Shown here piece by piece: positions 10,804 through 20,595 of a DNA stretch of 64,000 nucleotides. The DNA is from Wyeomyia smithii (lineage: Eukaryota > Arthropoda > Insecta > Diptera > Culicidae): contig NC_073695.1 of the NCBI RefSeq assembly GCF_029784165.1, positions 146,579,131 to 146,643,130 of the forward strand. Direction: 5' to 3'. Numbering within the stretch: position 1 is the stretch's first letter; each line of letters opens with the position of its first letter. The notes under the pieces are model-generated. The model was not told the DNA's origin, did no database searches, and saw only the letters and a program-made list of their open reading frames with translations. Both the position numbers and the translations under genes were made by a program.

Positions 10804-12274
10804 CTAATCTGAAATCTCGACGTCTTCGACGTCCATTTCATTGAAGCTATTTGTGCGAGATGGTCCGACATTAATATCCGTTTTTCTTGGTTGTGTACAT
10901 GGTGTAAAGTGGGTTTCCGTGTCCTTATTCCGGCTTCTGGTCAGTATTGAAGGTTGGTTGTTTCGTGGATTGGTAGGTCTGCCTTCCTCTTCGTTGCTGT
11001 CATTTCCTTTGGTGTTAATGAATTTGGCTTTTTTGGATTGCGGTTGTGATTCTTTTGGCTGTGTGGGCTTGGTTACCGATAATTGGTTTTTGTTCAAAAT
11101 TATACTGGATTTTAGTGTGGCTAATTCTTTTACGTTGGCTTTACAGGCCTCGCGTTTTTTTTTAACTCTTCCTTTAGCAATTCGATTTGTTTTTCCTGCC
11201 TGCTTGAGTTTCTTATGTTTGATATAATTTCTTTTAACTTTTTAACCTTCTCTTTTAGAGCATTTGTTTCGGCATCCTGTTTTTTCCTTTTCTCCAGCTC
11301 ATCAAGTAATTCTTTGATTTGGTTGTCTTTAGCATTTTCCGTTTGAGATATTCCTTTGCACGTTTGGCTAGCGTATGTGTCGGGTTTTTCGTTTTTCTGA
11401 ATTCTGCTCTTGCTTCTCCGTAAGTTAAGTTCATGTCAACTTTTATTTTTATGATGTGCTTTTCGTCTTCATATATTGGGCAGTTTTTGTTTGTAGGACC
11501 GTGCACTCCCTTACAGTTTAAGCAGTATTGTCTTTGTGTGCAAGGCTGTTCTCTTGATGAACTATGCGTGGTCGAACAATTAAGGCATACCGCATCTTTG
11601 TGGCAATTTTTTCGCGTATGAACGTATTCGGCACAATTATAACAGAGCAATGTAGTGGGGTAGTACCTTCTGACTGCAACTCTGACTAACCCAAAGTAAA
11701 TATACGATGGCGGAACTGATGTGCTGAAAGTTAGGATTAGCAGCGGGGTGTTTCGAATTGACTCACCTTCACGTTTTGTTATTCTTCGTACGTTAACAAC
11801 TCTTTGACCAGTGAGGTTTTCCAAAAGTATATCGGTAGTGAATTCGATAGTATCCGCGTCGTACACTACCCCTTGTGACGTGCTAAGCGTGGGATGTGGA
11901 ATGATTTCCACTGCCGTTCCATCAACTAATTTTTTCATTCGCAACAGTTTATCGTATGCACTTTTTGATGTTGTCCGTAAAACGTATCTGGCACCACGGG
12001 CCTCCTTGGTGGCAAACACGACATTTCTCGCTGTCTCACCAATTGCACTTTTGACTGACTTCTGTATAATAAAGGGGTTGGCAGGGAGTTTGGTATCAGG
12101 AAGGGTGGGGGAAGGAGGTGTACAGTTCGATTCGTTCTGCAGATTGGTACATACGGCTCGAAGCAAGAGAGTTTGGTTGGATATCCGATCGCCTTTAGGA
12201 TCCAACCAGGATGGTAAGCTTCTTTGGCAGGAAGAGAGTCCCCCCTCCGAAGGAGGGGGGTCGTTTATTTCCAT
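10804..12274 (-). pseudogene. I-clade ORF1, gag-like RNA-binding protein
   Basis: The first 339 residues (12274-11255) hold an RRM-like region followed by three zinc knuckles: CYNCAEYVHTRKNC (211-224, regular CX2CX4HX4C), CLNCSTTHSSSREQPC (230-245) and CLNCKGVHGPTNKNC (251-265). A Lys/Glu-rich coiled-coil stretch follows, interrupted by frameshifts around 11330-11100, and the frame resumes as a basic tail (11097-10804). The product would package element RNA. The ATG at 12274 follows a ~400-bp leader and is the first ATG with continuous coding. Inactive as it stands. Confidence 0.82.
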
Positions 12275-12677
12275 ACGTTTATCTTTTGATCACAAGCAGT
12301 TCACTTCGAATAGTGTCACGGCACTAATTTTTGCTCCGTAGGCTTATCACAGTCGGCCAGCGGACTGGGTGACAATGCCAGTGCGCTTTTACTCTGGGTT
12401 TGTATGGATTTTGCAGTTTGCTTTACGCTGGACTTCTTTGGCTGCTGCGGAGATGAGCAATCGGTGGCAAACGTTTTGTTTGGCCCTTGCAATTCCTTCG
12501 CAGCGTGTTTTCAATTGTGGCTTCCACTCACTATCCCTTTTGTTTTGTAGCAAAATCGGCGTTGAGGTTGGTATAATATACTGTTGAATTATTTTCAATG
12601 TTCAGATTTTGAATGCTTGAGCTGTTATCGCGACGGACTAGAGAACACGTCTTTCTTCCACCGAGTGACAACTCGAA
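12275..12677 (-). promoter_or_regulatory. I-clade element 5' leader, presumed internal promoter
   Basis: About 400 bp between the element's 5' end at 12677 and the ORF1 start. Non-LTR elements of this group carry their promoter downstream of the transcription start (established knowledge). The exact core elements cannot be assigned by eye. Confidence 0.5.
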
Positions 12678-12693
12678 CTGTTCCCACCAACAA
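12678..12693. repeat. Target-site duplication of the I-clade element, right copy
   Basis: CTGTTCCCACCAACAA, identical to 2484-2499. Confidence 0.95.
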
Positions 12694-12818
12694 CCTAGCA
12701 CCAAACATATACACATTTTTAGTTTTTCCTCTAACAGCATCACGATTAAAAGTATACTTCCAGCTATACAGGAACCAACTAGTATTACAAAAAGAATTAA
12801 CATTACCGTCTCATCCAT
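12694..12818 (-). pseudogene. ZIP9-like zinc transporter exon, N-terminal part
   Basis: Starts MDETVMLILFVILVGSC and continues AGSILLIVMLLEEKLKM, matching the layout of the ZIP9 N-terminus (MD-, hydrophobic TM1, AG-I/SIPL, EE-LK). The conserved Pro after AGSI is Leu. Downstream, the sequence for FGA-LLVGTA is one base out of frame, consistent with a single-base deletion. The exon continues at 2499 after the I-clade insertion. Two independent lesions (frameshift and 10-kb insertion) make it a pseudogene. No upstream promoter is recognised. Confidence 0.7.
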
Positions 12819-13308
12819 GATTTAAGAATATGGATCTGACCACTCAAATAGCTTGAAAAATGTTAAATGCTTAGCTTTTGTTTACAGCAAACCACAGAAC
12901 AGATATGCAACTTCGAACAAAACTCTGCAGCATATTGGTGCCCAAGCTTTCGCATTCATTTTTTGCTGTTCCATCCTACATTGATTTTACAGTGCATCGT
13001 TCGAACAGTTCGCTCCAATAGTTTGAATAGTTTTGCTTTAATAACCAGGCAAAAAGGTGATCTTGAATAGTTGAATCTATCAAAATCAAGTTCACAGGAC
13101 CGACCGCACTTAACACAGGACCGCATTCAAGAGATCTTTGAAGTGGAAATTCAGTAACAATTCACAATCAACGTCAATAGAACAAATTAAACTAAAAATC
13201 TTTCAACCATTCAAACATTGTCTAACAAATTTTCTTGGATCGTACACCTCACGACTGTTGAAACTATTTTAACCTGTTAGTTGATTTACTTGAATATTTT
13301 CGTTGGGC
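12819..13308. other. No gene seen, upstream of ZIP9-like exon
   Basis: AT-rich sequence that would include the 5' flank of the pseudogene. No convincing TATA/initiator pair, RNA gene or repeat is recognised. Confidence 0.4.
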
Positions 13309-13472
13309 TTGGAAACCGAATTTCTCGACCAACGACAATATTTTTTTCTCGTACCGTTTTTTTACCTAACATTGCTAGAAATGCATATCAGACGCGCTGT
13401 ACCAGCACTGCCTACGACATTAGGTACAATGTAAAAAAATAATTGTCGTTAGTCAAGATATTCAGTTTTCAA
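13309..13472. mobile_element. Small foldback/MITE, ~164 bp
   Basis: The left end TTGGAAACCGAATTTCTCGA pairs with the right end, which reverse complements to TTGAAAACTGAATATCTTGA. Complementarity continues through ACGACAAT and a T-run, about 45 bp per arm with several mismatches, around a GC-richer centre. No clear target duplication. Non-coding. Confidence 0.6.
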
Positions 13473-13832
13473 CTTGGACAACAATGAAATTCATTAAAAA
13501 TATACCTACATAAAAACCGTTGCACGTATGCGGGTGGCACTGTACGTTTATCATGAAAAGGCACCCTCGCTATACCAGCACCGGGGAGAACAAAGGATTC
13601 TCTCGACGAAAAGCGGCGAGAGCTCATACGGTCCTTTTGTTGAATGAATGGAATATAAGCGTGATTAAATTTCGAGTGTAAAATGCATTCTCTCCACCGC
13701 TAGATGTCGATACTTAAAATAAAGAGATTCTGTCTCGTTTTTGGTTCTTCAGTTGAACAGATGTGAGCAAACTGATATAAAATGAACGGTAACCCAAAAG
13801 TGAGCAAAACAAAAAAATACGAAAACTGGGTG
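13473..13832. other. No gene seen
   Basis: Mixed sequence with a short GC-rich stretch (13520-13640). No coding frame, repeat or RNA gene is recognised. Confidence 0.35.
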
Positions 13833-13945
13833 AAAGTTACTCAGTTTAGTTAATCAATATTACTCAATTTTTGACATTTTGTATCAAAATACGAAAGTGA
13901 GTACTTTCTAACCAATTTAGAGTAAAATTGAACGAGAGGATACAC
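13833..13945. repeat. MITE-like repeat, inverted relative to 20196-20335
   Basis: The words AGTTACTCAGTTTAGTTAAT, ACTCAATTTTTGAC and AATTTAGAGTAAAATTGAAC recur, reverse complemented, at 20196-20300. The AGTTACTCAGTTT-type word also appears near 2110. Short non-coding interspersed repeat; termini not resolved. Confidence 0.55.
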
Positions 13946-15106
13946 TAAAATAATCTCACATGTTCAGATTATCTGGTAGTGTTATAAATTTGCACTATTA
14001 GAACTTCCAATCAAAACGATGTGATCGAAAATGTGTCATGCATTCTTCATAGGATCGTCTGATAGACTCACATCATTACCAAGCTTTTAAAATAGATAAG
14101 CAAATCGTTTAAAAACTAAAGAACATATAATCGATAAGACTCATTGGAAATGCCATAATTTATATTTAGACATACAATAACAATTTCATTGGAAAATCTC
14201 ATGCATTCCATGTTATTATTCTATAGCAATTACTTCACTAAAGGGACTATTTCTTTCATATGATATGTACATGAAAACAAATTGAAGTGTTTGTTTATGA
14301 AAAATACAAGAATTTATTTCAAAAATAAAATTTATTTTAAGAAATTGGTTACCCGTATATCTCTTATCGGAATAAAGCAATCCTAGCAAAAGCAAAAATG
14401 AACTACGTCGGTCGGTGGCGGTCACAACTTTCGAGAGATTTCACTACCGACTTCCTGACAAATGATGATTAAAAAGGAAATTACCGCTTCAATGTTGGCC
14501 ACTTGATCCGAGTTCCAATGGTCTGTTTGTTGTTTGCCTGATGATACGATTTGATAAGTGCCAATTTCTTCGGTGTGATCTATAGTTGTGAATATCTATA
14601 GGTAAGTTCAAACTCAAATGAAGCAGAGAAAAATAACTTACCTATTGGAGATTAGGAGATATCCTTCCAATCGCACAATAAGACGTCGTCGTGGTGTAGC
14701 CATTTTGAATCTGGATGATTCGATACCAAATCCAAACGTCAGAACAAAAGTTCACAGGTAAACTGAGTCCAAAGTCACGGCAACGTGTGTTTTTATTGGA
14801 TTCATCAATAAGATTTATATGTTGGTTGCGATACATGACGGTTTTATATATCTACTTTATGAAATTTATTCCGCAATATTGCCTGTAAATTTAACTTTCT
14901 ACCACACATGTTGGACGTAAATGAATGTCAAATAAAATGCATGTGAAAATCCGATGATTAATATTTCATTGTGCGACTCGTTAAAATTATTGTGTCACAC
15001 TTATTTTACAAATGGATTTCTAATGGAATCAATTATAATTAAGAGATCTTCTGGTACGATAAATTCATTGGACAAATTTAATAAAGAATATATGTCGACT
15101 TGTTTC
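13946..15106. other. No gene seen; two exon-like stretches noted
   Basis: AT-rich and largely featureless. Minus-strand frames around 14450-14620 and 14640-14840 look coding-like over 40-60 codons and abut GTAAGT/TAG words. However, those splice-like words are the two arms of an inverted repeat (TATAGGTAAGTT at ~14597 and AACTTACCTATTG at ~14634), and no consistent spliced reading results. No family is recognised. Confidence 0.35.
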
Positions 15107-15290
15107 AGTGTAGTTGATTGCAAACCACCGTACAAATTTGATTGAAAGTAACATGATATTTTTCTGGGTGTGCGAATCTGATCAAGCTCACCACTGAAAT
15201 AATGAGAAGTACCATGATATTTTTTCGTGTGGATATGCTTTAGTTCACCCAACGGCCTACAGATGGTAAGTTCATAGTGTTGCCTTGAGA
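15107..15290. repeat. Outlying copy of the palindrome arm
   Basis: Shares the phrases TCACCACTGAAATAATGAGA, AGTACCATGATATTTTT and CACCCAACGGCCTACAGATGG with 16420-16590 in the same orientation, and with 17400-17560 reverse complemented. Non-coding. Confidence 0.75.
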
Positions 15291-15900
15291 CTTAGATTAT
15301 TGAAACATAGATATCCAACTCAACCAACAATAGACCTTTTTACGTACGAATGTGTTAGTGCCACTAGTTGGGGAAAATATTTATAAATAGCTGTTTTGTT
15401 TGCAATGCTATGTTTTTAGCAGCTGGACAAAAATTCAGTTGAACATTCATTATATGTTTTAAACTTGTTTCTGAATAAATTTTCTCATTCGTGATCAGAA
15501 TTCGGAAGAAGACGCTAAATATAATCGACCAAAAATGGTGAAAAAGTGATAAAAGTCGAAGCAACGAGATGCGATGATTTACAGGTTGGAAGAAACAAAA
15601 GCAACTTTACACGGGCTTACACGTTGACCAGTGTGCGTAGATGAAAAGTCACTTATCTCTATACGGACAGCAAAAATGTGGCGCCCCTCCGAGTATGATG
15701 GCGGTTGGTTGAACTACATTTAATGAGCTCACACAGAAAAATATTAAGGTAATTGCTATCTTTTTAGGCTTGGTCAGATTTGTGCGGTGTTTTTAACAGA
15801 CTAATCTATATGGTCTAGATAATAATAATAATTTATTACAATAGGACTAAAATAAATGTCAATGTATCATGGTCATGATATGAATTATTTATTTTGATGA
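15291..15900. other. No gene seen
   Basis: AT-rich interval. A short phrase near 15728-15820 (CACAGAAAAATAT, TATATGGTCTAGATA) resembles the palindrome arm, so part of it is probably decayed repeat. Confidence 0.35.
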
Positions 15901-16600
15901 TCCTCAGTATCCTTATACGGTATTGCCATCTTGTTTTCGTTTTCACCTAGCGGATTGAGCATGATTAATCGATTTTGCTAATAATCACAGTTTTAAGGTC
16001 ATCAGATGGCACCGTTATAAAGGTGTTGCGAACAAAATGTATGAAGTTAGGTATCTTGCTCTAGTCATCATTAGCATAACTCATTTGTTGTTTGTACCAA
16101 TTTTAGTAGTCGATTCAGAACCACTATACAGCCTTAATCCCTTTGCGGAACTGGTTGGGTTAATAATTCTGCCTCTGCCGTCAAATGATGCTGTATGATG
16201 TTCTCCTATTCGGTTTGTTGCTTCCGTTGCAGATTATTGTTTGTGATCTCATTCATTATCAATTTTTTTTCTTTTTGTCACCTTTGACAATTCGATGAGA
16301 GTATATACGAGATTTTTACATTTTGTGACTCATGCTAGTTTGTGAAATTACGCGAGGTTTCTTTGCAGTGTTGTTGTTATAAATTGAAATTGCAAATCAT
16401 CTAGATTATATGGTAAAGTCGATTGAAAACCACCGTACAAATCTGATTGGAAGTAACATGATATTTTTCTGAGTATGAGAATCTGGTCAAACTCACCACT
16501 GAAATGATGAGGAGTACCATGATATTTTTCAGAGTGGATATGCTTTAGTTCACCCAACGGCCTACAGATGGCAAGTTCATAGTGTTGCCTTGAGATTATA
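15901..16600. repeat. Left arm of a large imperfect palindrome
   Basis: Bases 15901-16262 are the reverse complement of 18190-18378 plus 19288-19470, and bases 16345-16600 are the reverse complement of ~17400-17645. The arms differ by scattered substitutions and indels. The right arm is interrupted by a 907-bp MITE. This may be one foldback transposon or two head-to-head copies. Non-coding. Confidence 0.8.
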
Positions 16601-16693
16601 TGCAGCGAAGCCCATCTTGGATATCTATGTCTCTTTAGTCTATGCTTAAGATTATATGCAGCGGAGCCCAACTTGGATATCTATGTCTCCTTA
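16594..16693 (+). repeat. Tandem duplicate of a 56-bp phrase; one copy is an empty MITE site
   Basis: GATTATATGCAGCG(A/G)AGCCC followed by GGATATCTATGTCTC occurs at 16594 and again at 16650. In the first copy it continues uninterrupted through TTAGTCTATGCTTA. In the second it is broken at TTA (16691-16693) by the MITE and resumes at 16977. Confidence 0.88.
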
Positions 16694-16976
16694 GGGCATC
16701 CTTAACAGTGCGCTTCTATACCCCGTTTGGTAGCGCTCTATCATCACTTCATACCGTACCGGTCGCTGCTAAACGCGCTAGAGAAATAGTAGCCGGGCCT
16801 CCGGGAAGCATCGCGCTCTCAAATTTGGCAGCCCGCTGCTAAAGGTTTATGCTGGATGAAACGTCAAACAGAGACGATAGCAACGACCGGTGTGAAAACG
16901 GGTGAGTGCGTAAAATAGCCGCGCTGTACACAGTCGCCATAACAACTTAAATAGTAGCGCACTGTTAAGAATGCCC
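16694..16976. mobile_element. Harbinger-like MITE, 283 bp, TTA target duplication
   Basis: Terminal inverted repeats: left GGGCATCCTTAACAGTGCGCT, right (reverse complement) GGGCATTCTTAACAGTGCGCT, with one mismatch in 21. It is flanked by TTA at 16691-16693 and 16977-16979; a 3-bp TWA duplication is the hallmark of PIF/Harbinger (established knowledge). The interior is GC-richer than its surroundings. The open frame at 16642-16842 crosses the boundary and is not a gene. The empty site lies 57 bp upstream. Confidence 0.9.
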
Positions 16977-16979
16977 TTA

Positions 16980-17399
16980 GTCTATGCTTATACTTATTCA
17001 CACACGCTCAAATGTTTTCAATATCAAGATATGTCTTCACAACTGGCATCCCTGTCATGACACGTAAACCAGGGTTATATTTATTTTCCAAAAACCAGCA
17101 GCGGAAATGTCACTTTGCTTACTATCAGGGTTATATTCCCCAAAATCCAGCAACAGCAATGTCACTCTGTGCACTACTTGTCAGTTAGTGAAAATTTGAA
17201 ACAAATATAGTTTTTCAATTTTAAAATCAAAGAAAACTCGTAGAGATCTTAGACAAATTACGTAATGCCTACTGAAAGGTCGGTTATCGATTAGTATAAG
17301 AAAAAGCAGGTATTTTTTCAAATTAAAACCCCCTATTCTTTTTGAAAATTTACACGGAATTTTCGATCAATTTTGTTCTTGCTTGGACGTCTGTCTGTG
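16980..17399. other. Palindrome spacer, no gene seen
   Basis: Sequence between the two palindrome arms on the far side of the MITE. An imperfect local repeat of GGGTTATATT, CCAGCA and AATGTCACT words occurs at ~17074-17180. No coding signal. Confidence 0.35.
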
Positions 17400-18378
17400 C
17401 AACACTATGAACTTGTCATCTGTGGGCCGTTGGGTGAACTAAAGCATATACACACGGAAAAATAGCATGGTACTTCTTATCATTTCAGTGGTGAGCTTGA
17501 CCAGATTCGCACACTCAGAAAAATATCATGGTACTTTCAATCGAATTTGTACGGTGGTTTTCAATCGACTATTCTATATGGTCTAGATCATTTGCAATCT
17601 CAATTTATTATAACAATACTAAAAAGCAAACCTCGCGTAATTTTACAACTTAGTGTATCTCAGTTTCTTTTTTTTATTCTTATCAACAATAATAATGGAA
17701 GGCCTAGACGCAGAAAGCACAACGGGGCCGTAAATTCAGTCAGAGTAGGGAAAAGCCCGTTTGAGTAGAATTTATATGGTTATTCTTCTTCAAATAGGCA
17801 TAAAAACGCTCTCATCTTTTCAAACAAATAATTGTTATATATTCATAATTATATATAATTATAGATATATAGCAAATCAAAATTTGAAACTAGGACATAT
17901 AATTGATCTTGAAGAATTCTTTGTAATTTTTGAAATTTCTACAGTCCGAGAAAAGTTCTGGAGCGTCTTAATATATATTTCCGTATTAATACACAATCTG
18001 AAAAAAAAAAACAAAAAATGTGCTAAATAGGCACATCAATGGATTTAAGAAAGGAACGCAGGAGATACATGCAGGGAAAACCAAATTAGCTAAGATATCA
18101 CGAACTGGAATATTTAGTTGTTTATTCCGAGCTTGAGGAGTTCTTTGCTTATGTCGATAAATCAATTTGAAAATTTATGCACGGAATAGTGAGATTGATA
18201 ATGTATGAGATCACAAACAATAATCTGCAACGGAAGCTACAAACCGAATAGGAAAACATTCTACAGCATTCTTTGACGGCAGAGGCAGAATTATTAACCC
18301 AACCAGTGTCGCACAGGGACTAAAGCTGTATAGTGGTTCTCAATCGACTACTAAAATTGGTACAAACAACAAATGAGT
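17400..18378. repeat. Right arm of the palindrome, part before the MITE
   Basis: Bases 17400-17645 mirror 16345-16600, and 18190-18378 mirror the left-arm region 16060-16262. The intervening ~540 bp (17646-18189) is AT-rich, has no partner in the left arm and shows no gene. Confidence 0.75.
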
Positions 18379-18380
18379 TA

Positions 18381-19287
18381 CACACTTAAAACTGGATCTC
18401 GAGCTCGGCAAAAGACATCCGAGTTCACTCGGCAACTTTGGATTCAACCGGTATTTCAGCAAAAAATGCCGGTTGCCGACAGTTGTCAGATCATTTTGCC
18501 GAGACTTCGTCCAAAAAACTAAGCTTGACGAATCTCGTCTCTATTTTTTGCCGAATTTATCGTTAAACACTGTTGATGCCGAGGTCAGCAAAAACATTAC
18601 TGGTATCTCGGCACAAATTTTACTCGTTGCCGTGTTTCGGCATTACAACTGTCATTCTCATGAACGAGTTGCCGCAATTTTTCTTAGTGCAAATTTATGC
18701 GTGTTACGGGTGAGCAAACAGGAATCGGATACAAGTTTGGCTGAAATTTGTGCAAATTACAAGCGTTTACAATCCGGTACCCGAAAAAAATGTAGTACAG
18801 TTTGGGGGGAAGTGGCTAGAACTCAAAAAGTGTAGTTTCAAATCGTGTGAATACAATATTGTACTTGTTTTAGGGATAGGCATTAGACGTAATTTTAGAT
18901 AAGATGTTTAGCTCAATGCCCTACTGGCATTTCTTTACTTACTAAAACTCATCGAGCTTATAATTTATCTTTTGAAAGAAAACTACCTGATTCACAGCAA
19001 AACTATTTTCTGCGATTGGATTCCACTGAAAAAACGGCTCTTTACTGTGCCGAACATTCAGCTTATATAACCGAAAGGTCGTTGGACTGGTTTGCCGCTT
19101 CTCGGCTGGATTTGCCGAGAGCACAGTCAACTGTGTACCGCGATTCTCGGCATAAAATGACATCTGTCAAATATTGGTTTTCCGAGATTCTCGGCAAAAG
19201 AGATTCAGCCGAGATGGTTGCCGAGCACTCGGCTGTCCAAATCTCGGCACAAACAATGCCGAGATTCGGCGAAATTTTTTAAGTGTG
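18381..19287. mobile_element. TA-flanked MITE, 907 bp
   Basis: Terminal inverted repeats CACACTTAAAA (18381) and TTTTAAGTGTG (ending 19287), flanked by TA at 18379-18380 and 19288-19289. Subterminal regions on both sides are crowded with CTCGGCA/TGCCGAG words (well over a dozen), typical of transposase-binding clusters. Uninterrupted copies of the target (GAGTTATGCTAATGATGACT) exist at ~16068 (reverse complement) and ~19647. A TA duplication fits a Tc1/mariner-like source. The 120-codon frame at 18473-18835 has no recognisable domain and is probably chance. Confidence 0.9.
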
Positions 19288-19470
19288 TATGCTAATGATG
19301 ACTAGAGCGAAATTCCTAACTTCATACATTTTGCTCGCAACACTTTTATAACGGTGCCATCTGATGACCTTGAAACTGTGATTATTAGCAAAATCGATTA
19401 ATCATGCTCAATCCGCTAGGTGAAAACGAAAACAAGATGGCAATACCGTATAAGGATACTGAAAATTAGA
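19288..19470. repeat. Right arm of the palindrome, part after the MITE
   Basis: Continues the arm from 18378 once the MITE is removed; mirrors 15901-16068 (CTGATGACCTTGAAACTGTG, TCAATCCGCTAGGTGAAAAC). Confidence 0.8.
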
Positions 19471-19595
19471 TGACAGGACTATACAATGATATTGAAAAAC
19501 ATGCTTCACCTTTCACCACCTTGTTGTCATCACCAAATTAACAGTATACAAATTAGTTCAATTTTCGTTCACGCGCAGCGAAACTCGTGTCCACC

Positions 19596-19820
19596 ATGGG
19601 TTTTCAATCGACTATTAAAATTGGTACAAACAACAAATGCATGAGTTATGCTAATGATGACTAGAGCAAGATACCTGACTTTATACATTTTGTCGCAACA
19701 CCTTTATAACGGTAAGTGCTGCCATCTGATGACCTCAATGCGCCTAAAACTGTGATTATTAGCAAAATCGATTTATCGTGCTAAATCCGCCAGATGAAAA
19801 CAAGATGGCAATACAACATA
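19596..19820. repeat. Third copy of the palindrome-arm sequence, empty for the TA-MITE
   Basis: Repeats TTTTCAATCGACTATTAAAA, GAGTTATGCTAATGATGACT and GATTATTAGCAAAATCGATT with small indels relative to 18330-19420. It shows the pre-insertion state of the TA-flanked MITE. Confidence 0.8.
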
Positions 19821-20195
19821 TATAAGACATACGTAACAATGGCGTTTTTTTCTGGTACCGGTTGCCCCAGTACTCCGTACCTCGTCCTGTCGAACTGCTC
19901 GATAAATAATGAACAAAATGAATTTTCTTTTTCTCGGCTTTATCTAGCCCCAAAGAAAATCCCATAAGGAACTGTCAAAAAGTTATTTACAAAATCAATG
20001 CAGCATTTTTCGAGTAGGAACGAGACAAATGCAGGGCAGCACAGGTACACTGCCTACAAAACAACTCAGTGATTTTATTCAGAGTGAGGGTACCATTCGA
20101 GTAGTTCATTTCGTACCAACTTTTTTGGAAGATTTCTTCCTGAGTGTTACTTATGTCTTATGTATGTGGCAATACCCTACACGCTCCTTTAATTT
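19821..20195. other. No gene seen
   Basis: Unassigned sequence. A minus-strand frame (19759-19965) is short, has no family and starts in repeat DNA. Confidence 0.35.
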
Positions 20196-20335
20196 TACTC
20201 TAAATTGAGCAACTTTGACCTAGTTTAACATTGTCTATTAAAACGTCAAAAATTGAGTAAGTTTCGTTTACCGAACTGAGTAACAGTTACTCAGATTTTC
20301 ATAATTTTCTGCTTTACTCTTTTTTTTGAGTAGTA
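20196..20335. repeat. MITE-like repeat, partner of 13833-13945
   Basis: TTTTACTCTAAATTGAGCAA and GTCAAAAATTGAGTAA phrases, reverse complement of the copy near 13.9 kb; ends around ACTGAGTAACAGTTACTCAG, a short palindrome. Confidence 0.55.
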
Positions 20336-20595
20336 TTGGAAACATTCAAAAACGTTTCGCTAGAAATAAGTTGTTGTTTGGAAAAACGTGTTGTTTGAAA
20401 AAAGTGTTTTTTATTTGTGTATTAGAGTTCCTCCAGATGAGAGAATGGTTATGGATTTTTTGGCATGTGTACTATTAATAAACCTCAAGTCACAGTTCCC
20501 GGTTAACAGTGAACCGTATTGCTGCGGTTTTTAATGAAGCTGCTAAGGCAGAAGATACACTAATGATTTAATAAGGTTTGTTTTTTTATTACATA

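Larger units (their letters stand above)
2500..12677 (-). mobile_element. I-clade non-LTR retrotransposon, apparently full length, with a 4.2-kb nested insert
   Basis: Minus-strand order: 5' leader (12677-12275), ORF1 with CCHC knuckles, ORF2 with apurinic-type endonuclease, reverse transcriptase, RNase H and a terminal Cys-rich motif, AATAAA, then a (TATC)n tail at 2500-2515 rather than poly-A. Flanking 16-bp duplications prove the boundaries. The RNase H domain together with AP endonuclease places it in the I/Loa/R1 group; I-clade is the best fit by domain layout. Its 5' end reads CAGTTCGAG (the CAG may belong to the target), like the internal-promoter starts of I and Jockey elements. It is inactive: ORF1 and ORF2 carry frameshifts and the RT is split by the 4245-8477 element. 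Confidence 0.88.

Noticed and set aside
14642..14836. Gene with GT-AG introns at 14.4-14.85 kb
   Set aside because: The splice-like words are arms of a short inverted repeat, and every join I tried hits a stop within a few codons. Kept only as a low-interest finding.
18473..18835. 120-codon frame inside the TA-flanked MITE
   Set aside because: Lies wholly in a non-autonomous element rich in TGCCGAG repeats; no transposase or other motif seen.
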